A DNA stretch of 64,000 nucleotides, taken from assembly GCF_001677335.1 (NCBI RefSeq), contig NZ_LZYB01000002.1, forward strand, positions 310,001 to 374,000. The letters are read 5' to 3'. Shown one piece after another: positions 44,929 through 54,154 of this stretch. Both the position numbers and the translations under genes were made by a program. This DNA is from Erythrobacter dokdonensis DSW-74 (GTDB lineage: Bacteria; Pseudomonadota; Alphaproteobacteria; Sphingomonadales; Sphingomonadaceae). The notes below the pieces were generated by a model. That model did not search any database and was not told the origin of the DNA. It saw nothing but the letters and a program-made list of their open reading frames with translations. The first letter of the stretch is position 1; each line of letters starts with the position of its first letter.

Positions 44929-45837
44929 GTGATCGTCAGGCTTGCCGCGCTCGCACTCGCTCTGTCTGTCAGCAGCGCTGTCGCCGCGCAGCAGACCATG
45001 CGCGAAGTCAATATCACGCAAGGCTCCAGCCCGGGCTGGATCCCCAGCGAAGAGCTCGAGGCCGAGGCACTGGCGACGTGGCAGCGCTTCAACGAGCTCG
45101 TCGAGACAGGCGATTACGATGCCGCCTATGCGATGATCGGCGAGGGCTTGCGGGCGAAGTATTCGCCGGAGCGGTTCCGCGAGGACCGGACGCAGGCCGC
45201 AGCCGACCGCGGTGCGCTTGTGTTGAGCAATCGGGTCAAGATCACCTGGACCAAGGATTCGCCCGGCGTTCCCTATCCCGGCACTTTCGTTGCGATCGAT
45301 GCCAGCGCCGCCTTCGCCAAGGCAAACCGCATGTGCGGTTATACTATTCTCCATCAGGCGCCCGGTGCGAAAGGCTTCAAGGTCACCCGCTTCGAGGAAA
45401 ACGTGATGGGCAATGCCAACTTCGCCCAGATCGCCGCGTCGCACAGCGAATTGCAGGCCGTGCTGGTGTGGCGAATGCTGGCGCGCAATTGCCCCAATTA
45501 TGTCCCCGAGCCGCTGCCCGACACTCTTGCACAGGGGATCGAATATGGCAGCGTTGCCGAAGCACGCGCCGCCGTTTCGGCGAAGGAGGGTATCGAGACC
45601 AAGATCGAAAATGGTTGGACTGTGATCGCCCACCAGCCGAGCTATTCTGTCTGGTCGTTTGCTCCCGAGGGCGCGCTGACTTATCCTGCGGTGATCAAGC
45701 GGTGGGTGGAGCCTGTGGGAGAGAAGGGCTCACGCGCGATGATGGCGATGCGATGCGAGGCAAACAAACTGGCCTGTGATGCGCTGTTCGACGAAATGGC
45801 GCTGCGCAACGGCTTTACCCAGGCCGCGTTCGAGTAA
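44929..45837 (+). CDS. Hypothetical exported protein, DUF4019-like
   Basis: 302 residues. Signal peptide about 1-20 (MIVRLAALALALSVSSAVAA; part). Residues about 45-150 (ALATWQRFNELVETGDYDAAYAMI and RFREDRTQAAADRGA, quoted in part) resemble DUF4019 domains; the second half is unassigned. It has two or three Cys (MCGYTIL, RNCPNY, MRCEANKLACD). GTG 44929 start follows GGGGGA. The rimK-to-here gap (65 bases) holds a CGCTCG/CGAGCG hairpin without a T-run. Confidence 0.65.
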   Translation: MIVRLAALALALSVSSAVAAQQTMREVNITQGSSPGWIPSEELEAEALATWQRFNELVETGDYDAAYAMIGEGLRAKYSPERFREDRTQAAADRGALVLSNRVKITWTKDSPGVPYPGTFVAIDASAAFAKANRMCGYTILHQAPGAKGFKVTRFEENVMGNANFAQIAASHSELQAVLVWRMLARNCPNYVPEPLPDTLAQGIEYGSVAEARAAVSAKEGIETKIENGWTVIAHQPSYSVWSFAPEGALTYPAVIKRWVEPVGEKGSRAMMAMRCEANKLACDALFDEMALRNGFTQAAFE

Positions 45838-45851
45838 TTGGCACCCACGCC

Positions 45852-46610
45852 TCAGGCGTTCCTTGCCGTCAACCCGCCATCGACCGGGATCGCTGCGCCG
45901 GTAATATAGCTGGCTGCAGGCAGTACCAGCGAGAGCGTGACGTGCGCGACTTCTTCGGGTTCGCCATAGCGCCTCAGCGCAGTGCGGCGCTTGGCGAAGA
46001 TCGTCTTGTGATCTTCGGCAACGGCGTCGGTCATTGCGGTGCGGATCGGGCCGGGGCAGATGCAGTTGACGGTGATGCCTTCGGGGCCAAGATCGACCGC
46101 AAGGCCGCGCGTCAGGCCGATCACGCCGGTCTTGGCCGCGACATAGGGCGTATCGCCCGGGGTCGCTCCAAGCCCCTCGGTCGAGGCGATATTGACGATC
46201 CTTGGTGCATCGCTCTGGCGAAGATGGGGCAGGGCGGCGCGCACCATGCGCTGGTGGGCGGTCAGCATCACGGCGATCGCACGGTGCCAGATGTCCTCAT
46301 AGGCGGGATCATCAAGCCCGCAGAAGCTGGAGACTCCGGCATTGTTCACCAGAATGTCGATCCGCCCGAAATCTGCGGCGATCTGCGCGACGGTGCGCGT
46401 GATGGCATCGCCATCCGCCAAATCCAGCGCATAGGCTCGCGCGCCGTTCCCGCACTCGGTCGCTACTGCCTCGCATGCGGCATGGTCGAGGTCGATCACC
46501 GCCACCTTGGCACCCTCGGCTGCAAACAGCAGCGCGGTGGCCCGGCCCATGCCACTGGCGGCGCCGGTGATAATGGCAACCCGGCCCGCGACGGAGCGGG
46601 GGGCGCTCAC
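45852..46610 (-). CDS. SDR family oxidoreductase
   Basis: Short-chain dehydrogenase, 252 residues. NAD(P) motif TGAASGMGRA, NNAG motif, catalytic Ser in NIASTEG and YxxxK in YVAAK. Asp at the end of strand 2 (VIDLDHA) suggests NAD(H) preference. The C-terminal PVDGGLTARNA is typical of FabG/BDH-like members. GTG start overlaps the amn TGA (GTGA). Substrate unknown. Confidence 0.9.
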   Translation of the reverse strand: MSAPRSVAGRVAIITGAASGMGRATALLFAAEGAKVAVIDLDHAACEAVATECGNGARAYALDLADGDAITRTVAQIAADFGRIDILVNNAGVSSFCGLDDPAYEDIWHRAIAVMLTAHQRMVRAALPHLRQSDAPRIVNIASTEGLGATPGDTPYVAAKTGVIGLTRGLAVDLGPEGITVNCICPGPIRTAMTDAVAEDHKTIFAKRRTALRRYGEPEEVAHVTLSLVLPAASYITGAAIPVDGGLTARNA

Positions 46611-48043
46611 CGGAACGGCGGTTCGTTGAAGGCGCGCAATTTACGCGAGTGCAACCGGTCGCCCTCGTCCCTCAGGCGCGCGCAGGCGACAATGCCGATC
46701 TGCAAGTGCGCGGCGATGGCTTCCTCGTAGAACTTGTTGGCCTGCCCCGGCAGCTTGATCTCGCCATGCAAGGGCTTGTCCGAGACGCAGAGCAGCGTCC
46801 CGTAAGGCACCCGGAAGCGGTAGCCCTGCGTGGCGATGGTGGCGCTTTCCATCTCGATCGCGATGGCGCGGCTTTGCGAGAAACGCTTGGCCGAGGAGGA
46901 ATAGCGCAACTCCCAGTTGCGATCATCGGTGGTCACCACCGTGCCGGTGCGCATCCGCTGCTTGAGGTTTGCGCCCTGAACGCCGCTGACTTCCTCCGCC
47001 GCGCCGGCCAGCGCCTGCTGGACTTCGGCAATCGGCGGGATCGGCACTTCGGGCGGGAGCACGCAATCAAGCACGTGATCATCGCGCAGGTAAGCATGGG
47101 CAAGCACGAAGTCGCCGATCTTCTGGGTCGAACGCAGCCCGCCGCAGTGGCCGATCATCATCCACGCATGCGGACGCAGCACAGCCAGGTGATCGCAGAT
47201 CGTCTTGGCGTTGGACGGGCCGACGCCGATATTGACCAGAGTAATCCCGCGCCCGTCCTCGCGGATCAGGTGATAGGCGGGCATCTGGTGCTTGCGCCAG
47301 GCGGTGTCATTGAGCTGGTCCTGCGCGTGCGGAGTGTTTTCGCGAATGTCGAGCCCGGCCGCGCCGGTCAGCGCGACATAGCCGTTGCTGCCGATCTGCG
47401 TTGCACCCCAGTTCACGAATTCATCGACATAGCGGTGATAGTTGGTGAACAGGATGAAGTCCTGGAAGTCGGCGACCTCGGTGCCGGTATAGTGCTTGAG
47501 GCGCGCCAGCGAATAGTCGGTGCGCAGCGCGTCGAACAGCGAGAGCGGCATGGCCTCGTCCTCGTCGAACTCGATGCCGTCGGCCAGTTCGTCACCGATC
47601 AGGGCAAGATCGGTCGAGGGAAAATATTGTGCAATGTCCTGCGGCGCGATGCCGACCATAGCCGCGCCCGCCTCGCCGTCGAGCACATAGGGGAAGGGGA
47701 TTTCCTGACGCGAGCGTTCGACCGAGACATCGACCTCGTATTCGGTCGCGATCAGCTGCAATTGCTCGGTCAGATAGGTCGCGAACAGGTCGGGCCGGGT
47801 GATGGTGGTGGTGTAGATGCCAGGCGCTTCCAGCCTGCCGAAAGCCCTGCTGCGATCCTGCGGGCTACCGTTGCCGGCATAGCGCAAGGTGATCTGCGGA
47901 TAGGCGTAGCTGCCATCCTCGCGCTTGCGCTGCGGAGGGACGGCGCCGTTCGTTCCGTAGGCGATCACGTCCTCGCGCAGGGCGGTCACGGCGGCATCGT
48001 AGTGCTGCTGGAGCTGGGCGAGAATAGCGGGAATGTCGATCAT
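46607..48043 (-). CDS. amn: AMP nucleosidase
   Basis: Hydrolyses AMP to adenine and ribose 5-phosphate, controlling the AMP pool. 478 residues, full family size. An N-terminal Amn-specific domain (PEVTLRYAG-like ITLRYAGNG; ITRPDLFATYL) precedes a nucleoside-phosphorylase-fold domain with NIGVGPSNAKTICDHLAVLR (quoted in part), MIGHCGGLR and IEMESATIATQGYRF. Paired with an SDR by a four-base overlap. Confidence 0.92.
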   Translation of the reverse strand: MIDIPAILAQLQQHYDAAVTALREDVIAYGTNGAVPPQRKREDGSYAYPQITLRYAGNGSPQDRSRAFGRLEAPGIYTTTITRPDLFATYLTEQLQLIATEYEVDVSVERSRQEIPFPYVLDGEAGAAMVGIAPQDIAQYFPSTDLALIGDELADGIEFDEDEAMPLSLFDALRTDYSLARLKHYTGTEVADFQDFILFTNYHRYVDEFVNWGATQIGSNGYVALTGAAGLDIRENTPHAQDQLNDTAWRKHQMPAYHLIREDGRGITLVNIGVGPSNAKTICDHLAVLRPHAWMMIGHCGGLRSTQKIGDFVLAHAYLRDDHVLDCVLPPEVPIPPIAEVQQALAGAAEEVSGVQGANLKQRMRTGTVVTTDDRNWELRYSSSAKRFSQSRAIAIEMESATIATQGYRFRVPYGTLLCVSDKPLHGEIKLPGQANKFYEEAIAAHLQIGIVACARLRDEGDRLHSRKLRAFNEPPFR

Positions 48044-48110
48044 GGCAGTTCATCTGCTCCTTTGTTGTTATCGTTGTATGGCAGCACCTTCGCGCGAGCA
48101 GGCGCTGTTT

Positions 48111-48149
48111 ACAAGAAGGGCGCGGAGATCGCATCCGATCCCCGCGCCC
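48111..48149 (-). terminator. Probable terminator of rpsF-rpsR-rplI
   Basis: On the minus strand GGGCGCGG pairs with CCGCGCCC (48142-48149 with 48118-48125), and then TTCTTGT. The stem is strong and the T-run weak. It begins about 38 bases after the rplI stop. Confidence 0.6.
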
Positions 48150-48187
48150 GCCTTTGTGTCCATGGCCGCGAAGGCCCGTGCAAGGGA

Positions 48188-48805
48188 TCAGGCTTCGTCG
48201 CCTTCCTCGCCCTGTTCTTCAAGCAGCTCGGCGGGGATTTCGCCCGGCTCCAGGCCAGTGTCGATGCGGGTCGCTTCGGCCTGCTCTTCGATGGCGCGCT
48301 GTTCGTCTTCGAACATCTGCGCCAGCACGTCGACGCCTTCGCTCTGCAGCTTGGCTTCGTCGTCCGAGCGGGCCACGTTGGCCTTCACCGTCACGCGCAC
48401 TTCAGGGTGCAGGGCGATGGTCACGTCATGCATGCCGATGGTCTTGATCGGCGCCCCGAGGATAACCATGCGCTTGTCGACGCTGTGGCCCTGATCGCCA
48501 AGGCCCGACACGATGTCGCGCACGCTGACCGAACCGTAGAGCTGGCCGGCGTTCGAAGCGGCGCGGATCAGCACCACTTCTGCGCCCGCCACCTTCTCGC
48601 CGAGCTTTTCGGCATCGGTGCGGCGTTCGGCGTTTTCCTTTTCGAGGCGTTCCCGGTTGGCTTCGAACACCTTCTTGTTCGCGTCGTTGGCGCGCAGGGC
48701 CTTTTTCTGCGGGAGCAGGAAGTTGCGCGCATAGCCGTCTTTCACGGTGACGATGTCGCCGATCGAGCCGAGCTTCTCGATGCGTTCGAGGAGAATGATA
48801 TCCAT
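48188..48805 (-). CDS. rplI: 50S ribosomal protein L9 with acidic C-terminal extension
   Basis: 205 residues versus about 149 in E. coli. Residues 1-50 form the N-domain ([32 protein letters not shown]; quoted in part: [11 protein letters not shown]), a helix connects to the C-domain ending near residue 150, and an extra Glu-rich tail (for example [18 protein letters not shown]) follows. ATG 48805, 13 bases after rpsR. Confidence 0.95.
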   Translation of the reverse strand: MDIILLERIEKLGSIGDIVTVKDGYARNFLLPQKKALRANDANKKVFEANRERLEKENAERRTDAEKLGEKVAGAEVVLIRAASNAGQLYGSVSVRDIVSGLGDQGHSVDKRMVILGAPIKTIGMHDVTIALHPEVRVTVKANVARSDDEAKLQSEGVDVLAQMFEDEQRAIEEQAEATRIDTGLEPGEIPAELLEEQGEEGDEA

Positions 48806-48818
48806 GTGTCCTCTCCTC

Positions 48819-49043
48819 TTACTTCACAATGTACGGCAGGAGGCCGATGTGACGCGCGCGCTTGATCGCCTTGGCGAGTTCGCGCTGCTTCTTGGCCGAA
48901 ACTGCGGTGATGCGCGAAGGCACGATCTTGCCACGCTCGGACATGAAGCCCTGCAGCAGGCGCACGTCCTTGTAATCGATCTTCGGGGCGTCCTTGGCCG
49001 CGAACGGGCAGGACTTGCGGCGGCGGAAAAACGGGCGGGCCAT
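48819..49043 (-). CDS. rpsR: 30S ribosomal protein S18
   Basis: 74 residues. [18 protein letters not shown] and [20 protein letters not shown] are the usual S18 blocks, the latter binding rRNA and S6. ATG 49043 shares one base with the rpsF stop (TGATG), so it is translationally coupled to its binding partner S6. Confidence 0.97.
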   Translation of the reverse strand: MARPFFRRRKSCPFAAKDAPKIDYKDVRLLQGFMSERGKIVPSRITAVSAKKQRELAKAIKRARHIGLLPYIVK

Positions 49044-49408
49044 CAGTCGCGCTCCTCACGGGTTTCGCGGCGCTTACGCTCGCGTTCGTTCTTGCGCATC
49101 ATGACGCTCGGACCTTCCTCGTGGGCGTCCACGCGGATGGTCATGTAGCGGATGACGTCTTCGTTGATGCGGGTCTGGCGCTCAAGCTCGGCCACCACGT
49201 TGCCGGGGGCTTCGATGTTGAGCATGACGAAATGCGCCTTGCGGTTGCGCTCGATCTTGTAGGCGAGCGACTTGAGGCCCCACGTTTCGGTCTTGGTGAC
49301 CTTGCCGTTGCCTGCTTCGATGATTTCGGTGGCTTGCGCCGCCAGCGCGTCGACCTGAGCCTGGCTCAGATCCTGACGCGCGAGAAAGATGTGCTCGTAG
49401 AGCGCCAT
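49043..49408 (-). CDS. rpsF: 30S ribosomal protein S6
   Basis: 121 residues from ATG 49408 ([14 protein letters not shown]). Ferredoxin-like fold with [20 protein letters not shown] as the S18-binding strand area (quoted in part: GLKSLAYKI). The C-terminus is charged and ends [10 protein letters not shown], the kind of tail RimK extends with glutamates. First gene of the S6-S18-L9 operon; the long upstream frame is rejected. Confidence 0.96.
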   Translation of the reverse strand: MALYEHIFLARQDLSQAQVDALAAQATEIIEAGNGKVTKTETWGLKSLAYKIERNRKAHFVMLNIEAPGNVVAELERQTRINEDVIRYMTIRVDAHEEGPSVMMRKNERERKRRETREERD

Positions 49409-49518
49409 CCCGCGTCCTTTCACTTCCATGCCGATCGCTGGCTTATCCGTCTTGACGACGGGGCCCCTCCGGCTTTCTTCGATAAATCGCGAGGGCGGAT
49501 CCCTTGCGAAGAGCGGCC

Positions 49519-49546
49519 CCTTACAGCTTTTGTCGCCGATTGCAAG
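49519..49546 (-). promoter_or_regulatory. Predicted rpsF operon promoter
   Basis: On the minus strand CTTGCA (49546-49541), 16-base spacer, GTAAGG (49524-49519), then GGCC. Close to the atpI (GTTGAC...CTAAGG) and dnaN (CTTGCC...CTAAGG) sites. It leaves a leader of about 105 bases before the rpsF ATG, enough for S6:S18 autoregulation, though I could not confirm that fold. Confidence 0.45.
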
Positions 49547-49617
49547 ACTTGTCGGCAGGCGGCGGGCAGGGCAGGCGGGCGACTGGCGCACATGATTCGA
49601 GCGCGAGGGAACGAAAC

Positions 49618-50556
49618 ATGCCTTCAGGACTGGTTGCGCTGCTGGACGATATATCGGTCATTGCCAAGGCTGCCTCGGCCTCGCTCGACGATGTCTCGGT
49701 CGCGGCAGGCAAGGCGGGCAGCAAGACCGCCGGCGTGGTGATCGACGATGCGGCGGTGACGCCGAGTTATGTCACCGGACTTTCGCCGGCGCGCGAATTG
49801 CCGATCATCTGGAAGATCACCAAGGGGAGCTTGCGCAACAAGCTGCTGTTCCTGTTGCCGGGCGCGCTGGTCCTGTCGGAATTCCTGCCGTCCGCGATCA
49901 TCTGGCTGCTGATGCTGGGCGGGGCCTTCCTGTGCTACGAAGGCGCGGAAAAGGTGCTGGAGAAGCTCGGTGCGGACAAGCACGGCAAGACGCTGGAAGA
50001 CGAGATCGCCGATCCGGTCGCCTTCGAGAGCAAGCGTGTCGCCGGTGCGATCCGCACCGATTTCATCCTGTCGGCGGAAATCATGGCGATTGCGCTCAAC
50101 GAAGTCGCCGACGAGACGCTGTTCCTGCGCGGAGCCGTGCTGGCGGTGGTCGCTATCGTCGTGACGCTGGGGGTCTACGGCGTCGTCGGGCTGATCGTGA
50201 AGATCGACGATATCGGGCTTTACCTCACCAAGCAGGCCGAAAGCTGGAAGCAGAGCTTTGGCGCCTTCCTGCTGCGCTTCGTGCCCAAATTGCTCGCCGC
50301 GCTGGCGATGATCGGCACTGTTGCCATGTTGTGGGTCGGCGGGGGGATCATCGTCCACGGCACGCACGAGGTGGGCTTTCACGCCATCTACGATGTGGTC
50401 CACGGGGCCGAACATGCCGTTACCGAGGCGGCGGGCGGCGTGCTGGGCTGGGTCACCTATGCGGCGGGCTCGGCGATTGTCGGCTTGGTGCTGGGCGGCG
50501 TAATCGCTTTCGTCCTGCACAAAGTGCTGGGTGTGGGCGCGGAGGAAGGCCACTAG
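49618..50556 (+). CDS. DUF808 (YedI-like) inner-membrane protein
   Basis: 312 residues. N-terminal [20 protein letters not shown] matches the DUF808 start closely (quoted in part: [10 protein letters not shown]). Five to six helices, for example [37 protein letters not shown] and [34 protein letters not shown] and the His-rich [11 protein letters not shown]-type segment near the end are family features. Function unknown. ATG 49618; the rpsF-DUF808 gap (209 bases) holds promoters for both directions. Confidence 0.85.
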   Translation: MPSGLVALLDDISVIAKAASASLDDVSVAAGKAGSKTAGVVIDDAAVTPSYVTGLSPARELPIIWKITKGSLRNKLLFLLPGALVLSEFLPSAIIWLLMLGGAFLCYEGAEKVLEKLGADKHGKTLEDEIADPVAFESKRVAGAIRTDFILSAEIMAIALNEVADETLFLRGAVLAVVAIVVTLGVYGVVGLIVKIDDIGLYLTKQAESWKQSFGAFLLRFVPKLLAALAMIGTVAMLWVGGGIIVHGTHEVGFHAIYDVVHGAEHAVTEAAGGVLGWVTYAAGSAIVGLVLGGVIAFVLHKVLGVGAEEGH

Positions 50557-50566
50557 GTCTGACGCC

Positions 50567-51208
50567 ATGACAAAGCCTGTTCTGTACACCTGCGCCCGTT
50601 CGCGCGGCCTGCGCGCCACCTGGGCGGCCGAGGAAGCCGGGGTCGATATCGACCTCAACATCCTCCCGTTCCCGCCGCGCTACCTTGCGCCCGAATATCT
50701 CGAGTTGAACCCGCTCGGCACCGTGCCGCTGCTGGTCGACGGCGAGACGCGGATGACCGAAAGCTGCGCCATCGCGCATTATCTCGCCACGCGCGAGGGG
50801 TTTACGCCGCTCGCGATTGCGCCGGGCGAGCGGGATTATGGCGAGTATTGCGACTATACCTACCACGCCGACGCGACGATCACTTTCCCGCAGACAGTCT
50901 ACATGCGCTTTGCGATCTTCGAGAAGGACAAGGGCTGGGCCGAGGCCGGACACGCCTATGCCAAGTGGTTCCACAAGCGGCTGGTGAAAGTGGAGCAGCG
51001 GCTGGAGGGCCGCGAATACCTGTGCGCCGACCGCTTCACGGTGGCCGATATCTGCGTGGGCTATGCGCTGATCCTTGCCGAAAGCGTGGGGCTGGACGAG
51101 GGCGTGCCGCAGAGCCTGAAGGACTACCGCGCAAGGCTGACGGCGCGCGAGGCCTATCAGCGCGCCTTTGCGCGCGAAGAGGCGGGGCGGCAGGCGCTCG
51201 CGCGTTAA
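50567..51208 (+). CDS. Glutathione S-transferase family protein
   Basis: 213 residues. N-terminal thioredoxin domain with CARSRGLRA (where Ser/Cys would contact glutathione), the cis-Pro block NPLGTVPLLVDGETRMTES (part) and an all-helical C-domain with ADRFTVADICVGYAL. Ten bases after the DUF808 gene, so likely co-transcribed. Substrate unknown. ATG 50567 preferred over an earlier overlapping start. Confidence 0.88.
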   Translation: MTKPVLYTCARSRGLRATWAAEEAGVDIDLNILPFPPRYLAPEYLELNPLGTVPLLVDGETRMTESCAIAHYLATREGFTPLAIAPGERDYGEYCDYTYHADATITFPQTVYMRFAIFEKDKGWAEAGHAYAKWFHKRLVKVEQRLEGREYLCADRFTVADICVGYALILAESVGLDEGVPQSLKDYRARLTAREAYQRAFAREEAGRQALAR

Positions 51209-51415
51209 CGCCGCCAGACGCGGCCCTTCGGGGCCTGCCTTGTTCAGATGATCTGCCGGGGGCTTCCTCTTGGTGATCAGCCCGTTAACCCGATCTAGAA
51301 CTTTCTGCGACAAGGCCTTGTGCAAGCACCCCGGCCATCGGCACTGCCGCGCCATGATCTGGCCACAAGCGGCGGCGGTCCGGGAGAATGCCGGATCAGA
51401 AAGTGACGGATTGGC

Positions 51416-52510
51416 ATGCGCGGACTCGAGGTTTCCAACGACACATCTGCCTTCGAAGTGCCTGTGGTTCTCGATGATCGGGGCATTCTGGCAGATCATT
51501 GCGTCCGGCAAGCCCTGGCAATGATGGACAGCCACGGTCTGGTCGTTCTGACCGGTCTGCTTTCGGATCGGGAAGCCGACGAAGGCCTTGATCTGATGCG
51601 CCAGACGATCGACGATCCGGATCGTCACAAGTGCACCTTTGCCAGCGAGACGGACAACCGTTACGTGCGCCGCGACTTCTGTTCGCTTCCTTCGACCCCG
51701 CCTGTGATCCGCTTTGCCGCCACATTGTGCCAGCGCCTTGAAGAGGTTTACTCCGAATATTGCGGCCGCTCGCGTGCGCTCCTCGAAGTCATTACCTTGA
51801 CCAGCTATCTGGGCTCCTCGCACCAGTATATCCACCGCGACCCGAGTGGTGTAATCAGCCTTCTGGTCGCGGTGGAAGACGTATCCGATCAGCAGGGCGG
51901 GACGGTGTTCGTGCCGGGGACGCATATTTATGGCGGTGCCGGAAACAAACATGGGGGCAATGCCGAGGAGCTGATGCGCCTGTTCAGGATAAGGTGCAAC
52001 TACCGGATAATGTTGTATAACCTGAAGAAGCTATGGGCAATGCGCAAGGGCGAGGGCGCGCCTTTGGCATCAGGTGAATTTCTTGACCGCGTTTTCTCGA
52101 CCAGGTGGGACGAACACCAGCCGAACCTGTTGCGGTTTGTTCTGGGCAAGAATTCGCAGTTCAGTCTCGCGATGCTGAGCCCGGGTACCTTGTGGAAGCT
52201 CTATCGCCAGCGCGAAACGCTCGATAAGCTGTTCCGCCTTGTTCAGGCGGCGCCGCGCAAGGGCACCGCCATTCTCTACCGCAGCGACCTGCTGCATGCC
52301 GGGCCGGATAACCGCTCGTCCCGCCCCCGTCGTCTGTTCGGCATGAGCATTGCGCGCGATATCGTCGAGACCAAATACTGGCACGACGGCTATTCGCCCG
52401 ACCCTTCGCTGATTGCCCATCCCATGAGCTTTGGCGATCTGCTCGAAGCCGCCCCGCGACACCCTGTCCCGGCATCATCGACCCACAAGGACAATGCCCT
52501 GGTGGACTGA
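51416..52510 (+). CDS. Phytanoyl-CoA dioxygenase (PhyH) family protein
   Basis: Fe(II)/2-oxoglutarate-type oxygenase, 364 residues. The iron triad fits H140-x-D142 (YIHRDPSG) and H294 (LLHAGPDNRSSRPRR), with the Arg after it for 2-oxoglutarate. FVPGTHIYGG is a typical PhyH block. Substrate unknown; hydroxylation of a lipid, amino acid or small metabolite is possible. The 207-base upstream gap has a GGCCC-TTCG-GGGCC hairpin (51222-51235) and no clear promoter. Convergent with the acyl-CoA ligase. Confidence 0.8.
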   Translation: MRGLEVSNDTSAFEVPVVLDDRGILADHCVRQALAMMDSHGLVVLTGLLSDREADEGLDLMRQTIDDPDRHKCTFASETDNRYVRRDFCSLPSTPPVIRFAATLCQRLEEVYSEYCGRSRALLEVITLTSYLGSSHQYIHRDPSGVISLLVAVEDVSDQQGGTVFVPGTHIYGGAGNKHGGNAEELMRLFRIRCNYRIMLYNLKKLWAMRKGEGAPLASGEFLDRVFSTRWDEHQPNLLRFVLGKNSQFSLAMLSPGTLWKLYRQRETLDKLFRLVQAAPRKGTAILYRSDLLHAGPDNRSSRPRRLFGMSIARDIVETKYWHDGYSPDPSLIAHPMSFGDLLEAAPRHPVPASSTHKDNALVD

Positions 52511-52603
52511 TGGCCGGGATCGCAAATCGCGGCGAGGTGCAGCGATAACGGAGCTCCGGCCGTGGTCATGCTCCGCGATCAGGGCGGCATTCCTCGCTTG
52601 AAG

Positions 52604-54145
52604 TTACGCTGCCTGATCGGGTGTCACGGGCCGTGCCGATAACTCCCGCCGCAACAGCTTGCCGATGGGATCGCGCGGGAGCTGATCGACGAACTCGATG
52701 TAGCGCGGGCGCTTGTAGCCCGCGATCTGCCCCTTGAAGCGCTGGGTGATCTCTTCGCGGGTCAGGCTGTGGCCGGGCTTCAGCACCACGAAGGCCTTGA
52801 CCGCCTCGCCCCATTGCCTGTCGGGCACGCCGCAGCAGCCTGCGTCGGCGACTTCGGGCATGGCGGCGAAGATCGCGTCCACTTCCGCCGGGTAGACGTT
52901 CTCTCCCCCGGTCTTGATCAGTTCCTTCGCGCGGCCCAGAAGATAGCCGCGCCCGCGCTCGTCCATGGTGCCCAGATCGCCGGTGCGCAGCCAGCCATGG
53001 CCCAGTGCTGCCGCGCTCGCTTCCTCGTTACGCCAGTAGCCGAGCATGACCGAAGGTCCGCGCAGGCATAGTTCACCTTCTTCGCCCGGGGGGAGGTAAT
53101 GGCCTTCGGGGTCGAGCACTGTCATCTGCACATGCGGCAGGGTCCAGCCGATCGAGCGCGGGGCCTCGAGCATGTCGGCATAGTCGATGAAGGTCGCAAA
53201 GCCGCAGACCTCGGTCTGGCCGTATCCCCCAACGACGCGGGCATCCCACTCCTTCTCGATGAACTCGTACATCTGCGGGCGGCCCATGCCTGCGCCGCCG
53301 GTGTAGTTGGTAAGCGGCATCACGCCATTGCGGATCGGCTCCATCGCCTGCCACGGGAAAGCAATCGTCGGAAAGGCGCTGGTGGTGGTGCAACCTTCAC
53401 GGTGCAGCAGATCGAGGATCGCGGCGTTGTCGTCATCGCGGCCGGCAAAGACCGACGCGCCTCCGCATGCGAGCATCGCTGCAACCTGCTGCATGCCCAC
53501 GACATGGAACAGCGGATTGACAGAAAGCAGTATCTCGTCCTGCGTAAAGCGCCGGTTGACCGCAAAGCCGAGCGCGCTGGTCGCGACCGCGCTTCCCGCC
53601 TGAAGGCAGCCTTTGGGCCGCCCGGTCGTGCCGCTGGTATACATCATGTAGAGGGGGCGGTCCGGGGCAAGGGCGAGGCCGAAATCATAGGTATGGCCGA
53701 CAGGGCCGTGGGCAGTGCTTGCGGCGGTCTCGAACAAGCCGTCGGCCGCATGGGCCTCGTCGACCTGATGCACCTCGCCCGCATTGGCTTCGGCCAGCAG
53801 CGTGGCAAAGCGCGGGTTGGTGAAGGTCATGGCGGGCGCGGCATTGTTGCTGATCCACGCGATTTCGCCCGGTGCGAGACGCCAGTTGAGCAGCACCGCG
53901 ATTGCACCGATCCGGCTACACGCCAGCAGGGTCGTGAGGAACGGCGCGCCGTCGGTCAGCAGCAGCGCGATACGGTCGCCCGGCGCAATGCCTTTTGCCA
54001 GCAGCCAGCCGGCAAGATTGGTGACGCGTGCGTCGAGCTCGCTCCAGGTGAGGCGCTGGTTACCGTCGACCGTGGCAAGGCGATGGGCGTGGCGCGCGGC
54101 GCAGTTCGCGAGCAGCGTATCGAGGGACAAATCACGGGGATGCAT
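52604..54145 (-). CDS. AMP-binding acyl-CoA ligase
   Basis: 513 residues, ANL superfamily. P-loop-like YTSGTTGRPKGCLQ, the A5 block GGYGQTEVCGFAT, the hinge TGDLGTMDERGRGYLLGR and catalytic Lys in DPIGKLLRREL. Resembles crotonobetaine/carnitine-CoA and medium-chain acyl-CoA ligases (CaiC/FadD-like). Activates a carboxylic acid as an acyl-adenylate and then a CoA thioester. The acid is unknown. Its ATG lies nine bases from the zinc-ribbon gene's stop on the same strand. Confidence 0.9.
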   Translation of the reverse strand: MHPRDLSLDTLLANCAARHAHRLATVDGNQRLTWSELDARVTNLAGWLLAKGIAPGDRIALLLTDGAPFLTTLLACSRIGAIAVLLNWRLAPGEIAWISNNAAPAMTFTNPRFATLLAEANAGEVHQVDEAHAADGLFETAASTAHGPVGHTYDFGLALAPDRPLYMMYTSGTTGRPKGCLQAGSAVATSALGFAVNRRFTQDEILLSVNPLFHVVGMQQVAAMLACGGASVFAGRDDDNAAILDLLHREGCTTTSAFPTIAFPWQAMEPIRNGVMPLTNYTGGAGMGRPQMYEFIEKEWDARVVGGYGQTEVCGFATFIDYADMLEAPRSIGWTLPHVQMTVLDPEGHYLPPGEEGELCLRGPSVMLGYWRNEEASAAALGHGWLRTGDLGTMDERGRGYLLGRAKELIKTGGENVYPAEVDAIFAAMPEVADAGCCGVPDRQWGEAVKAFVVLKPGHSLTREEITQRFKGQIAGYKRPRYIEFVDQLPRDPIGKLLRRELSARPVTPDQAA

Positions 54146-54154
54146 GAAGACAAG

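Noticed and set aside
46649-48865. Open frame of 738 codons opposite amn and rplI
   Set aside because: It spans two real genes and the gap between them; it is an antisense frame with low-complexity composition.
49409-49518. S6:S18-binding leader RNA upstream of rpsF
   Set aside because: The leader is long enough, but I could not identify the conserved stem and CCG bulge by eye.
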